This document shows, in pieces, positions 16,888 through 27,149 of a stretch of DNA of 64,000 bases. The stretch covers positions 1-64,000 of the forward strand of contig JADQCB010000037.1 in the NCBI GenBank assembly GCA_016278325.1. Direction: 5' to 3'. The notes beneath the pieces were generated by a model. It searched no databases and was not told the origin of the DNA. It worked only from the letters and a program-made list of their open reading frames with translations. The DNA is from Actibacterium sp. (GTDB lineage Bacteria; Pseudomonadota; Alphaproteobacteria; Rhodobacterales; Rhodobacteraceae). The translations under genes were made by a program, and so were the position numbers. Each line of letters opens with the position of its first letter. The first letter of the stretch is position 1.

Positions 16888-18180
16888 TCAATCGGCGAAG
16901 GGATCGGTCACGAGAATGGTATCCTCGCGCTCGGGCGAGGTGGACAACAGCGCGACCGGGCATTCGATCAGTTCTTCCACCCGGCGGACATACTTGATCG
17001 CATTCGCGGGCAGATCGGCCCAGCTGCGCGCCCCTTCGGTCGAGCTGCTCCAGCCTTCCAGCGTCTCGTAGATCGGCGTGCAGCGAGCCTGGTGATCGGC
17101 TGCGGTCGGCAGATAGTCGATGCGCTTTCCGTCCAGCTCATAGCCGACACAGATCTTCAACGTCTCGAACCCGTCCAGCACGTCCAGCTTGGTCAGCGCG
17201 ATCCCGTTCATCCCGCTTGTCGCGCAGGTCTGGCGCACCAGCGCCGCGTCGAACCAGCCGCAGCGGCGCTTGCGCCCGGTGACGGTGCCGAATTCATGGC
17301 CCCGTTCGCCCAGCCGCTGGCCGGTCTCGTCGTCAAGCTCGGCCGGGAACGGGCCTTCGCCCACCCGTGTGGTATAGGCCTTGACGATTCCCAGAACGAA
17401 ATCGATGGCCCCCGGCCCGACGCCGACGCCGGTCGCCGCCTGCCCGGCGATCACGTTCGACGAGGTCACGAAAGGATAGGTGCCGAAATCGATGTCCAGC
17501 AGCGCGCCCTGCGCCCCCTCGAACAGGATGCGCTTGCCCGCCTTGCGCTTTTCGCTCAGCACCTTCCACACCGGCGCGGCATAGGGCAGCACGCTGGGCG
17601 CGATCTCTTTCAGTTGCGCGATCAGCCTGTCGCGATCCACCGGCGCCATGCCCAGCCCGCGGCGCAGCGCATCGTGATGCACCAGCGCACGATCCACGCG
17701 CAGCTCCAGCGTCGCGTCGTCGCCCAGGTCGGCGACCCGGACCGAACGCCGCCCGACCTTGTCCTCATAGGCCGGGCCGATTCCGCGTCCGGTGGTGCCG
17801 ATCTTGGCAATCGATGCCTGTGCTTCGCGCGCCCGGTCGAGCTCGCCGTGAATAGGCAGGATAAGCGGCGTGTTCTCGGCGATCATCAGCGTCTCGGGCG
17901 AGATCGTCACCCCCTGGTCACGCAGCTTGGCGATTTCCTCGACCAGGTGCCAAGGGTCAAGAACCACGCCATTGCCGATCACCGACAGTTTGCCGGCGCG
18001 CACGATCCCCGATGGCAGAAGGCTCAGCTTGTAGACGGTGCCGTCGATCACCAGCGTGTGGCCGGCATTATGCCCGCCCTGGAACCGCGCGATCACATCG
18101 GCGCGGTTTGACAGCCAGTCCACGATCTTGCCTTTTCCTTCGTCGCCCCATTGGGCGCCGACGACGACGACATTGGCCAT
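16888..18180 (-). CDS. purA: Adenylosuccinate synthetase
   Basis: A 430-residue enzyme that joins IMP and aspartate with GTP hydrolysis, the first committed step to AMP. The N-terminal [18 protein letters not shown] holds the P-loop-like GDEGKGK and the catalytic Asp. Other landmarks are GGHNAGHT near residue 38, [14 protein letters not shown] near 126, [17 protein letters not shown] near 222 and the C-terminal FLSTSPERE-like segment. The length is normal. The ATG at 18180 is chosen because the conserved N-terminus starts there; the upstream 42 codons are not conserved in type. It is divergent from secG. Confidence 0.98.
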   Translation of the reverse strand: MANVVVVGAQWGDEGKGKIVDWLSNRADVIARFQGGHNAGHTLVIDGTVYKLSLLPSGIVRAGKLSVIGNGVVLDPWHLVEEIAKLRDQGVTISPETLMIAENTPLILPIHGELDRAREAQASIAKIGTTGRGIGPAYEDKVGRRSVRVADLGDDATLELRVDRALVHHDALRRGLGMAPVDRDRLIAQLKEIAPSVLPYAAPVWKVLSEKRKAGKRILFEGAQGALLDIDFGTYPFVTSSNVIAGQAATGVGVGPGAIDFVLGIVKAYTTRVGEGPFPAELDDETGQRLGERGHEFGTVTGRKRRCGWFDAALVRQTCATSGMNGIALTKLDVLDGFETLKICVGYELDGKRIDYLPTAADHQARCTPIYETLEGWSSSTEGARSWADLPANAIKYVRRVEELIECPVALLSTSPEREDTILVTDPFAD

Positions 18181-18408
18181 GAGCGATCCTTGCGCTATGA
18201 GTGAAACCCGCGCCGGTATAACGGCCCGCAGCGAGGCCCGCAAACGGCAAATCGGCGCAGCGGCGGGGCGGTCGCGCGACAGGCTGTCGCCGGAAAACGG
18301 CCGCAAGCCCCCGGTGTCGCGCCAGAGTCCGCGGATGGATGACGGGGGTTGCGACGCCGGTCACATCCGCCTAGATAGACCCGTCAAACAAACCGGATCC
18401 GTGCCGCA

Positions 18409-18783
18409 ATGGAAAATGTCGTTCTTACCGTCCACCTGATCCTCGCGCTCTGCCTGATCGGAATCGTGCTGCTTCAGCGCTCGGAAGGGGGCGGCCTGGG
18501 CATGGGCGGCGGTGGCGGCGGCGGCGTCATGTCCAGCCGCGCGGCAGCCACGGCCCTGGGCAAGCTCACATGGATCTTCGCAATCGCCTTCATCGCAACC
18601 TCGCTGACGCTGACCATCATCGCGGCCGAGAAATCCGATGAAACCTCGGTCCTCGACCGCCTGGGAACCGGGACAGCATCGGACACCGCGCCCGGCACCG
18701 AACCGGCGCCGGCACCGGCCGAAGAGATGCTGTTGCCGCCATCGGCGGATGACACGCCGGTTGTGCCGCCACGCGCCGACTGA
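18409..18783 (+). CDS. secG: Preprotein translocase subunit SecG
   Basis: A 124-residue membrane protein of the SecYEG channel. Two hydrophobic helices (about residues 4-23 and 52-74) flank the conserved segment LLQRSEGGGLGMGGGGGGG with SSRAAATALGKLTWI. The acidic, Pro/Ala-rich C-terminal extension (about 80-124) is typical of alphaproteobacterial SecG. It is immediately upstream of pyrG, an order often seen in this class, but pyrG appears to have its own promoter. Confidence 0.95.
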   Translation: MENVVLTVHLILALCLIGIVLLQRSEGGGLGMGGGGGGGVMSSRAAATALGKLTWIFAIAFIATSLTLTIIAAEKSDETSVLDRLGTGTASDTAPGTEPAPAPAEEMLLPPSADDTPVVPPRAD

Positions 18784-18807
18784 CCGGACACCACTAAACG
18801 TTGATCC

Positions 18808-18824
18808 GGGCGGATTTTCCGCCC
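18808..18824 (+). terminator. Hairpin after secG
   Basis: A perfect 7-bp stem GGGCGGA/TCCGCCC with loop TTT lies 25 bases past the secG stop and 20 bases before the pyrG promoter boxes. There is no T-tract, so termination here would be weak or need Rho. Confidence 0.4.
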
Positions 18825-18843
18825 CAGTATCTTGCGGTGTTGT

Positions 18844-18872
18844 TGCGCGGCGCGGGCGAATCCGCTATAGCT
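18844..18872 (+). promoter_or_regulatory. Putative sigma-70-type promoter for pyrG
   Basis: TTGCGC at 18844-18849 and TATAGC at 18867-18872 are separated by 17 bases, placing transcription start about 70 bases before the pyrG ATG. The boxes match consensus partly (four of six each). Confidence 0.45.
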
Positions 18873-18948
18873 TTAACCCCGTGATGCTGCGGCCGGCCGG
18901 CCGGATCGAGCAGCCGAAAAACAGACAATCACGGGGGATGCCAGGCGC

Positions 18949-20592
<1,644 letters not shown>

Positions 20593-20659
20593 GCGGCCTG
20601 GCGCGGAATTCATGAATCGCGCGCGCGATGCGCGCAGGTTTTCTGGCGCTTCGCGCGGA

Positions 20660-20706
20660 TTGGGGCGCTGCCCCAAACCCCGGAGTATTTCGGCCAAGGT
20701 GAAGAA
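20660..20706 (+). repeat. Dispersed intergenic repeat of the Rhodobacterales type
   Basis: The sequence has a short hairpin (TTGGGG-CGCTG-CCCCAA, 20660-20676), then CCCCGGAGTATTTCGG and CCAAGGTGAAGAA. This arrangement (a GGGGC...GCCCC hairpin, an (A)CCCCGGAGTATTT core and a (A)GAAGAA tail) resembles short elements found in many copies between genes in roseobacters and relatives. It is not coding. Only this copy is seen in the window, so its repeat status rests on recall of the family, not on a second copy here. Confidence 0.6.
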
Positions 20707-20788
20707 TTGCGGGCGAAAGGGGTGACATTTTCCGTCCGACCGGAATAGTTTGCATGGTGGGCAAACCGGACAGGAACAGGGTGACAGG

Positions 20789-21082
20789 ATGGCAAAGGGG
20801 TATTGGCTGGGGCACACGGAAATTCACGATGCCGCGCAATACGCGAAATACCAGGCGGCCAACGCGGCGGCTTTCGAAAAGTTCGGCGGGCGGTTCCTGG
20901 TCCGGGGTGGCGCGCAGGACGTCAAGGAAGGTGGGGCGTTGTCGCGCTCGGTCGTGATCGAGTTTCCCTCCTTTGAGGCTGCGCTGGCCTGTTACGACAG
21001 CCCCGAATACCAGGCCGCGAAGAAACACCGCGACTCGGTCTCGGATATCGACCTGGTGATCGTCGAAGGTTACTGCGACTGA
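20789..21082 (+). CDS. DUF1330 domain protein
   Basis: This 97-residue soluble protein has the dimeric alpha/beta-barrel (ferredoxin-like) fold of DUF1330. Conserved landmarks are KGYWLGHTEIHD, YQAANAAAFEKFGGRFLVRGG, VVIEFPSFEAALACYDSPEYQ and the C-terminal VIVEGY. No enzymatic role is established for the family. The ATG at 20789 is preferred over one 13 codons upstream because the family begins at this point. It stands alone between pyrG and the TerB-like gene. Confidence 0.88.
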   Translation: MAKGYWLGHTEIHDAAQYAKYQAANAAAFEKFGGRFLVRGGAQDVKEGGALSRSVVIEFPSFEAALACYDSPEYQAAKKHRDSVSDIDLVIVEGYCD

Positions 21083-21122
21083 CCGGCCGGCCTTTGCCAG
21101 CGTCGCGTCAGCGCCTATATCG

Positions 21123-21572
21123 ATGAGCATGTTTGCAGATTTCCTGTCCCGCCTGATCCAGCCCGCCGAAGGGCAATTGCCGGATTCCGATGCCCGGCTT
21201 GCCCTGTCGGCGCTGCTGGTGCGCATCGCGCGATCCGACAGCGATTACGACGCCGCCGAAGCGGCGCGAATCGACCGGATCCTGGCCACGCGCTACGCCT
21301 TGTCGCCGTTCGAGGCGGTGGAGCTGCGCCGCGAGGCCGAAACACTGGAGGCGGAAGCGCCGGACACCGTGCGTTTCACCCGTGCCATAAAGGACGCCGT
21401 GGCCTATGAAGAACGCGCCGGCGTTGTCGAGGCGTTATGGGAGGTGGTTCTGGCCGATGGGCAGCGCGACCATGAGGAGGACGCGCTGCTGCGGCTGGTC
21501 GCCAATCTGCTGGGCGTCAACGATCGCGACAGCGCTCTGGCCCGGCAGCGGGTGGAAGCCCGGGGCAAGTGA
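21123..21572 (+). CDS. TerB-like (tellurite-resistance/DjlA N-terminal fold) protein
   Basis: A 149-residue all-helical protein. ALLVRIARSDSDYDAAEAARIDRIL and EVVLADGQRDHEEDALLRLVANLLGV (cited by their cores) give the paired acidic-loop pattern DxxxxxxE of TerB-family domains, which may bind metal. Despite the family name there is no ter operon here and no reason to infer tellurite resistance. Its stop overlaps the GTG start of the next gene (GTGA), so the two are translationally coupled. Confidence 0.82.
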   Translation: MSMFADFLSRLIQPAEGQLPDSDARLALSALLVRIARSDSDYDAAEAARIDRILATRYALSPFEAVELRREAETLEAEAPDTVRFTRAIKDAVAYEERAGVVEALWEVVLADGQRDHEEDALLRLVANLLGVNDRDSALARQRVEARGK

Positions 21573-22342
21573 TCGCGGCATTACCGATGTACGAGCGCCC
21601 CGAGAACGCGGGCGCGCATGATCGCTTCTGGATGCTGATACGCGATGCGCTGCGCGCCCGCGGCGTTGCCGCGCCCGATGGCCTGGATCGCTCCGTCGCC
21701 ATCCAGGATGGATGGGAGCGCCCGGATCTCGTGCTGGGGCAGACCTGCGGCCTGCCGCTTCGGGCGCGGCTTCACGACCGGGTGCAGCTGGTGGCAACGC
21801 TGGATTACGGCTTGCCCGACACCCCGCCCGGCCATTATCGCAGCCTTTTCGTTGTCCGCCGGGATGATACCGATGCGCTGGAGAATTACGCCGGGCGACG
21901 CTTTGCCTATAATCAGGGGTGCAGCCATTCGGGCTGGGCCGCGCCGCAATCGATGGCCGGGCGGCTGGGTTTCCGTTTCGCCATGCATCGCGCCACGGGA
22001 AGCCACCGCCACAGTGCGATGGCCGTGGCCGGGGGTGCGGCGGACATTGCCGCGATCGACGCGATCAGCTGGCGCGCGATCCGGCGGCATGATCCCGCGG
22101 CCCGAGCCCTGAAAGTCATCGGCCGGACCGATGCGGCGCCCGGCCTTGCATTGATCGCGGCACGGGGCATGCCGGTCGGAGAGATTCTGTGCGCCGTGGA
22201 ATCGGCGCTGGCCGATCTGGGGCAAGACGACCGGCGCATCCTGGGGCTGGCCGGCGTGGCGGCGATCCCGCTTGCCGCCTATCTGGCGATCGCAACGCCG
22301 CCCGGGCCCGGGCAGGCACAAGGCGATATCGCCGAGACCTGA
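21569..22342 (+). CDS. PhnD-like periplasmic-binding-fold protein without signal peptide
   Basis: A 257-residue protein resembling phosphonate/phosphite binding proteins (PhnD, PF12974-type fold). It has the pattern MYERPENAG...RFWMLIRDAL, then LVLGQTCGLPL, DYGLPDTPPGHYRSLFVVR, RFAYNQGCSHSGWAAPQ and DIAAIDAISWR. The N-terminus goes straight into the fold with no signal sequence or lipobox, and no permease or ATPase is adjacent. It is therefore likely cytoplasmic and not part of a classical importer. The start codon is GTG, overlapping the TerB-like stop. Its ligand and role are unknown. Confidence 0.8.
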   Translation: MIAALPMYERPENAGAHDRFWMLIRDALRARGVAAPDGLDRSVAIQDGWERPDLVLGQTCGLPLRARLHDRVQLVATLDYGLPDTPPGHYRSLFVVRRDDTDALENYAGRRFAYNQGCSHSGWAAPQSMAGRLGFRFAMHRATGSHRHSAMAVAGGAADIAAIDAISWRAIRRHDPAARALKVIGRTDAAPGLALIAARGMPVGEILCAVESALADLGQDDRRILGLAGVAAIPLAAYLAIATPPGPGQAQGDIAET

Positions 22343-22422
22343 GCGTTCATGCACGGCCAGGCTGTGTGCAATGTTGCATTCGCGGAGATTTTGCGCCCTA
22401 CTCGGCGAACGAGAGGGAACGA

Positions 22423-23220
22423 ATGAATGCCGATTGTCTTGTGAGAGATAGCGCCACGCCCGTCATAGAGATCCGCGACCTGCACAAGCGCTTCGGCGAG
22501 CTGGAGGTTCTGAAAGGTGTCGACATCCTGGCCCGCAAGGGTGATGTGGTATCACTGATCGGGTCGTCCGGGTCGGGCAAATCCACCTTGCTGCGCTGTG
22601 CCAACCTGCTGGAAAACTCGCAACAGGGCGAGATCCTGTTCGAGGGGGAACCCGTGCGGTGGAAGGGCACCGGGCTGCACCGCCACCCGGCCGACCGCAA
22701 GCAGGTGATCCGCATTCGCACGAATCTGTCGATGGTGTTCCAGCAGTTCAATCTCTGGTCGCACATGACCATCCTGCAAAACGTGATGGAGGCGCCGTTG
22801 ACCGTTCTGGGGCGCGACCGCGACGAGGTCGAGCAGGCCGCGCGCGGATACCTGGAAAAGGTGGGCATCGGCGACAAGTGCGACGCCTGGCCGGCGCAAT
22901 TGTCGGGCGGGCAGCAGCAGCGCGCGGCGATCGCCCGCGCGCTGTGCATGGAACCGCGGGCGCTGTTGTTCGACGAACCGACCTCGGCGCTGGATCCGGA
23001 ACTGGAGCAGGAGGTGGTGCGGGTGATCCGGGCGCTTGCCGAAGAGGGGCGCACCATGATCATCGTCACCCATGACATGCGCATGGCGGGCGACGTGTCC
23101 GACCATGTGGTGTTCCTTCACCAGGGCCGGATCGAGGAAGAGGGCGCGCCGGCGGACATCCTGCGAAGACCGGGAACCGAACGGTTGCAGCAATTCCTGA
23201 GCGCGACCGCTGCGGCCTGA
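22423..23220 (+). CDS. Polar amino acid-type ABC transporter ATPase
   Basis: The protein is 265 residues and closely follows the HisP/OccP/AotP pattern. Walker A is GSSGSGKST near residue 47, a Q-loop VFQQFNLWSHMT, the signature LSGGQQQR near 160, Walker B ALLFDEPTSALDPE near 182 and the H-loop IVTHDM near 215. The ATG at 22423 follows GAGAGGGAA; the longer upstream frame runs through the previous gene in another frame. It is the first gene of a nine-gene plus-strand operon for uptake and gamma-glutamylation of an amine or amino acid. Confidence 0.95.
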   Translation: MNADCLVRDSATPVIEIRDLHKRFGELEVLKGVDILARKGDVVSLIGSSGSGKSTLLRCANLLENSQQGEILFEGEPVRWKGTGLHRHPADRKQVIRIRTNLSMVFQQFNLWSHMTILQNVMEAPLTVLGRDRDEVEQAARGYLEKVGIGDKCDAWPAQLSGGQQQRAAIARALCMEPRALLFDEPTSALDPELEQEVVRVIRALAEEGRTMIIVTHDMRMAGDVSDHVVFLHQGRIEEEGAPADILRRPGTERLQQFLSATAAA

Positions 23221-23251
23221 AAGAAACCAAAACGCAACCAGGGAGAAACGA

Positions 23252-23992
23252 ATGAAAACCCAGATCCTGACTGCCGCAACCGCGCTGGCCCTGTCGGCCG
23301 GCATGGCCATGGCGGCGAGCCATTCGATGACCGTGCGCATGGGCACCGAAGGCGCCTATCCCCCGTATAACTTCATCAACGATGCCGGCGAGGTCGACGG
23401 GTTCGAGCGCGAACTCGGCGATGAGCTTTGTGCCCGCGCCGAACTGACCTGCGAATGGGTCACGAACGATTGGGATTCGATCATCCCCAACCTCGTTTCC
23501 GGAAACTATGACACGATCATCGCCGGCATGAGCATCACCGACGAGCGCGACGAGGTGATCGACTTCACCCAGGCCTATATCCCGCCGGACCCGTCGCTTT
23601 ACGTCGCGCTGTCAGAAGATGCCGATCTGACCGGCGGCGTGATCGCGGCGCAGGCCGGAACCATCCAGGCCAGCCATGTCGCCGAGTCCGGCGCGACGCT
23701 GGTGGAATTCGCCACGCCCGAGGAAACCATTGCCGCGGTGAAGAACGGCGAGGCCGACGCGGTCCTGGCCGATGGCGCGTATCTGGAGCCGATCGCGGCG
23801 CAGGACCCCGCCCTGGTGATCGCGGGCGACCCGGTGATGCTCGGCGGCGGCATCGGAATGGGCCTGCGCGAAAGCGACGACGACTTGCAGGCCAAGTTCG
23901 ACGCGGCGATCAGCGCGATGAAAGAGGATGGCACGCTCAATGCGATGATCAGGAAGTGGTTCGGCGACGACGCCAACACCTTCGACATGTAA
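23252..23992 (+). CDS. Polar amino acid-type ABC substrate-binding protein
   Basis: A 246-residue periplasmic binding protein of family 3 (HisJ/ArgT/OccT type). The signal peptide MKTQILTAATALALSAGMAM ends at AAAS. MGTEGAYPPYNFINDAGEVDG and the core GFERELGDELC follow, and DTIIAGMSITDERDEVIDFTQAY is the family signature. An RBS (CAGGGAGAAAC) precedes the ATG. It follows the ATPase gene by 31 bp and is separated from the permease genes by a strong hairpin. The ligand should be a cationic amino acid, opine-like compound or polyamine, judging from the downstream catabolic genes. Confidence 0.94.
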   Translation: MKTQILTAATALALSAGMAMAASHSMTVRMGTEGAYPPYNFINDAGEVDGFERELGDELCARAELTCEWVTNDWDSIIPNLVSGNYDTIIAGMSITDERDEVIDFTQAYIPPDPSLYVALSEDADLTGGVIAAQAGTIQASHVAESGATLVEFATPEETIAAVKNGEADAVLADGAYLEPIAAQDPALVIAGDPVMLGGGIGMGLRESDDDLQAKFDAAISAMKEDGTLNAMIRKWFGDDANTFDM

Positions 23993-24000
23993 GCGATCGT

Positions 24001-24026
24001 CGGCGGGGGCAGCACTGCCCCCGCCG
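24001..24026 (+). terminator. Intercistronic hairpin after the binding-protein gene
   Basis: A perfect 12-bp stem (CGGCGGGGGCAG with CTGCCCCCGCCG) closes on a tiny CA loop, 8 bases after the binding-protein stop, followed only by GGTTTGAGG. It probably stabilises the binding-protein message and lets part of transcription continue into the permease genes, as at 9797-9819 in the other ABC operon. Confidence 0.6.
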
Positions 24027-24037
24027 GGTTTGAGGGA

Positions 24038-24922
24038 ATGTTTTCCTTTTGCACCGATCCCGACACGCTGGAAACGGCGCGATGGTTTGCCTGCTATCTG
24101 ACAAGCGGCAAGCATCTGGGTTTTTATGCCTCGTTCGGAACCGTGCTGTTGTTGCTGGCGATAACGGCGCCCGTCGCTCTGGCCTTCGGCTTTGGCGGGG
24201 CGGTCGCGGCCCGGTCGCGTTTCCTGCCGCTGCGCCTGTTCGGCCAGGGCTATACCTCCATCGTGCGCGGTGTCCCCGACATCGTGTTCTTCCTTTTCTT
24301 CGTGATCGCGCTGGACCAGGCCTTCGAATGGCTTCGCCATCAGGTCAAATGCCCCGACTGGGATCAGCCGATCCGGCAGGGCAACGATTTCCTTGTCTGT
24401 CCCGCCGCCAAGCTGCCACTGGGCAATGCGCCGCAATGGGTGCATGAAAGCTATGGCTTCGCGCTTGCGGTGCTGACCTTCGCGATCGTCTTCGGCGCCT
24501 TCGCGGCGAATGTCCTTCATGGCGCGATGCGCGCCGTTCCCCGGGCCCAGATCGAAACCGCCGCGGCCTATGGCATGACCGAAAGCCAGGCATTCCGGCG
24601 CATCCTGGTGCCGCAGATGTGGATCTACGCGCTGCCGGGGCTCAGCAATCTGTGGATGATCCTGATCAAGGCAACGCCGCTGCTGTTCCTGCTCGGGGTC
24701 GAGGATATCGTCTATTGGGCCCGCGAACTGGGCGGCATGAAAACGCAGATTTATGCCTATCCCCATCCGGACTGGCGGCTTTGGTACCTGCTGGGCCTGC
24801 TTGTTTTCTATCTCGGCCTGACCAAACTGTCCGAAATCGTGCTGGGCCGCCTGACTGTGCGACTGAGCCATGGCCAGGCGACGCTGGGCGGCGCCGCGTT
24901 GCAAAAGGCGGCGACAGCATGA
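24038..24922 (+). CDS. Polar amino acid-type ABC permease 1 (HisQ-like)
   Basis: A 294-residue inner-membrane protein, longer than HisQ (about 230). Hydrophobic helices near residues 28-52, 66-90, 145-165, 200-225 and 260-280 fit the family, with the EAA-type loop AAAYGMTESQAFRRILVPQ near 175. A polar loop of about 40 residues (100-140), with two cysteines (in QVKCPDWD and FLVCPAA), lies between helices and may be disulfide-bonded in the periplasm. The gene overlaps permease 2 by ATGA. Together with the next protein it forms the membrane channel. Confidence 0.93.
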   Translation: MFSFCTDPDTLETARWFACYLTSGKHLGFYASFGTVLLLLAITAPVALAFGFGGAVAARSRFLPLRLFGQGYTSIVRGVPDIVFFLFFVIALDQAFEWLRHQVKCPDWDQPIRQGNDFLVCPAAKLPLGNAPQWVHESYGFALAVLTFAIVFGAFAANVLHGAMRAVPRAQIETAAAYGMTESQAFRRILVPQMWIYALPGLSNLWMILIKATPLLFLLGVEDIVYWARELGGMKTQIYAYPHPDWRLWYLLGLLVFYLGLTKLSEIVLGRLTVRLSHGQATLGGAALQKAATA

Positions 24923-25758
24923 GCTGCCTGCAGACCATCCAGGACTATGCGCTGCGGTCCGTCGGGATCGGCGAGCGGCTGTTGCCGCGATCCGATTTCA
25001 CCCTTTGCGAACAGGTGACACTGATCGGATCCGGGTTGATCTGGAATGTCTATTTCGGGGCGCTGGCGCTGCTCTGCGGCTTCTTCCTGGCCACCGGACT
25101 GGCGCTGATGCGCAACAGCCACCTCCGCATCCTGCGCAAACCGTCGGAATGGTTCGTCTTCGTGTTTCGCGGCTCGCCGCTGTTCATCCAGTTCTTCCTG
25201 GCCTACCAGTTATTCGTGATGCTGCCGCGCACGGGGGTCGAGTTCCACCTGCTGGGGGCCGCTTTCACCGCCGAGACCGGCTGGTTGACGCGGGCCTGGG
25301 CCGGGGCGTTGATCGTGCTGTTCCTGAACACCGCCGCCTATTCGGCCGAGATCTTTCACGGGGCGCTGCGCTCGGTTCCCAGCGGCGATATCGAGGCCGC
25401 CGACGCCTATGGCATGAGCGGGTTTTCCCGGTTCCGCCGGATCATCTGGCCGACCATGCTGCGGCTGGCCTGGCCGGCCTATACCAACGAGGCGATCTTC
25501 CTGTTCCACGCCACCACGCTGGTCTTCTTTTCGAGCTTCCCGGCCTGGCAGCAAAAGGGCGATGCCCTTTACTATGCCAGCTATTTCGCCGACAAAACCT
25601 TCAACCCCTTCATTCCCTACCCGATCGTGGCCGGATATTTCATCATTCTCACGCTGCTCATCATCACGCTGTTCAATGCCGTCAACCGGCGGCTGAACCG
25701 TCACCTGCCGCAGGACGCCCGGCGGCGGCTGAGGATCCGGCCGCAGGTGATCCGATGA
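24919..25758 (+). CDS. Polar amino acid-type ABC permease 2 (HisM-like)
   Basis: A 279-residue permease partner. WFVFVFRGSPLFIQFFLAYQL is the family motif preceding a helix, NTAAYSAEIFHGALRSVPSGD and ADAYGMSGFSRFRRIIWPTML (by cores) form the EAA region, and about five membrane helices are visible. It starts at the ATG overlapping the permease 1 stop and its own stop overlaps the glutamine synthetase-like start (ATGA). The transporter and the catabolic enzymes are therefore translationally coupled in one message. Confidence 0.93.
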   Translation: MSCLQTIQDYALRSVGIGERLLPRSDFTLCEQVTLIGSGLIWNVYFGALALLCGFFLATGLALMRNSHLRILRKPSEWFVFVFRGSPLFIQFFLAYQLFVMLPRTGVEFHLLGAAFTAETGWLTRAWAGALIVLFLNTAAYSAEIFHGALRSVPSGDIEAADAYGMSGFSRFRRIIWPTMLRLAWPAYTNEAIFLFHATTLVFFSSFPAWQQKGDALYYASYFADKTFNPFIPYPIVAGYFIILTLLIITLFNAVNRRLNRHLPQDARRRLRIRPQVIR

Positions 25759-27089
25759 GCGACTGGCTGATGGCGCATCCCGAAGTGCGCACGATCCGGG
25801 TGGCGGCCTGCGACCTGAACGGGCAGGCCCGCGGCAAGCGGATTCCCACGCGCTTTGCCGCGAAGGTCGAGGCCGAGGGCACGCGCTTTCCCTTCTCGGT
25901 GCTCAATCTCGATATCTGGGGCGAGGATATCGAGGACAGCCCGCTGGTATTCGAATCCGGCGATCCGGACGGGGTGCTCAAACCAACCGAGCGGGGTTTC
26001 GTGCCGATGCCCTGGCTGGAGGCGCCCACCGCGCTGCTGCCGCTGTGGATGTATCACGAGGATGGCCGCCCCTTCGACGGCGACCCGCGCCATGCGCTGG
26101 CGCGCGTGGTGTCGCGCTATCGCGAGTTGGGATTGACGCCGGTGGTGGCGACCGAGCTGGAATTCTACCTGATCGACGATTCCACATCGCGGCTGCGTGT
26201 GCCGCCCTCGCCCCGGACCGGCAAGCGGCGACCGGGGGCGGATACGCTGGCGCTGCGCGCGCTCGATGCCTTCGACATCTTCTTCACCGATCTCTACGAC
26301 GCCTGCGAGGCGATGGACATCCCCGCGGACACGTCGATCTCCGAGGCTGGGCTGGGCCAGTTCGAAATCAACCTGGTGCATCAGCCCGATCCGATGAAGG
26401 CCGCCGACGATACCTGGCTGTTCAAGCTGCTGGTGCGCGGGCTGGCGCGCAAACACGGCTTCGCCGCCAGCTTCATGGCCAAACCCTATGAAGATTACGC
26501 CGGCAACGGAATGCACACCCATTTCTCGGTTCTCGACGATGCGGGCCGGAACATATTCGACGATGGCGGGCCGCGCGGATCCGACGCGCTGCGCCAGGCC
26601 GTGGCCGGCTGCCTAACGGCGATCCCGGGATCGGGGCTGCTGTTCGCGCCGCATGGCAACAGCTACGACCGGATGGTGCCGGGGGCTCATGCGCCCACCG
26701 GAATCTGCTGGGCCTATGAAAACCGGACCGCGGCGGTGCGCGTGCCGGGCGGCAATCACGCCGCGCGGCGCATCGAACACCGCGTCGCGGGGGGCGATAT
26801 CAACCCCTATCTGATGCTGGCCGGCGTGCTTGGCGCGGCGTTGATCGGCATTCAGGACGGGCTGGAACCGCCGGCACCGATCACCGGCAATGCCTATGCG
26901 CTTGACCTGCCACAGATGCCGCTGACCTGGGCCGACGCGATCGACGCCTTCGAATCCAGCCCCGAGATCGCGCGCATCTTCCCGCAGGAGTTGATCCAAA
27001 ACCTGGTGCTGACCAAGCGGCAGGAGCTGCGCGATTACGATGAGCTGACCGACAACGAACGCATCGAGCTGTATCTCGATACCGTCTGA
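25755..27089 (+). CDS. Glutamine synthetase-family gamma-glutamyl-amine ligase (PuuA-like), copy 1
   Basis: A 444-residue ATP-dependent ligase of the GS class I fold, expected to attach glutamate through its gamma-carboxyl to an amine, as PuuA does with putrescine. VATELEFYLIDD and ISEAGLGQFEINLVHQPD contain metal and glutamate ligands. GNGMHTHFSVLDDAG carries the nucleotide-site His, and HAPTGICWAYENRTAAVRVP holds the phosphate-binding Arg residues. RRIEHRVAGGDINPYL is the C-terminal signature. It lacks the Tyr adenylylation context of GlnA. The start is ATG overlapping the permease stop. A second ligase follows two genes on. Confidence 0.9.
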   Translation: MSDWLMAHPEVRTIRVAACDLNGQARGKRIPTRFAAKVEAEGTRFPFSVLNLDIWGEDIEDSPLVFESGDPDGVLKPTERGFVPMPWLEAPTALLPLWMYHEDGRPFDGDPRHALARVVSRYRELGLTPVVATELEFYLIDDSTSRLRVPPSPRTGKRRPGADTLALRALDAFDIFFTDLYDACEAMDIPADTSISEAGLGQFEINLVHQPDPMKAADDTWLFKLLVRGLARKHGFAASFMAKPYEDYAGNGMHTHFSVLDDAGRNIFDDGGPRGSDALRQAVAGCLTAIPGSGLLFAPHGNSYDRMVPGAHAPTGICWAYENRTAAVRVPGGNHAARRIEHRVAGGDINPYLMLAGVLGAALIGIQDGLEPPAPITGNAYALDLPQMPLTWADAIDAFESSPEIARIFPQELIQNLVLTKRQELRDYDELTDNERIELYLDTV

Positions 27090-27149
27090 GCCACCTTGAA
27101 GGCGTCCGGCAGCCAGATTACGGTTTGCGGAAAAACGAAGAGAGCCCGC

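Noticed and set aside
21123-21572. Tellurite-resistance operon
   Set aside because: Only a TerB-like single-domain protein is present, without terC, terD or other ter genes.
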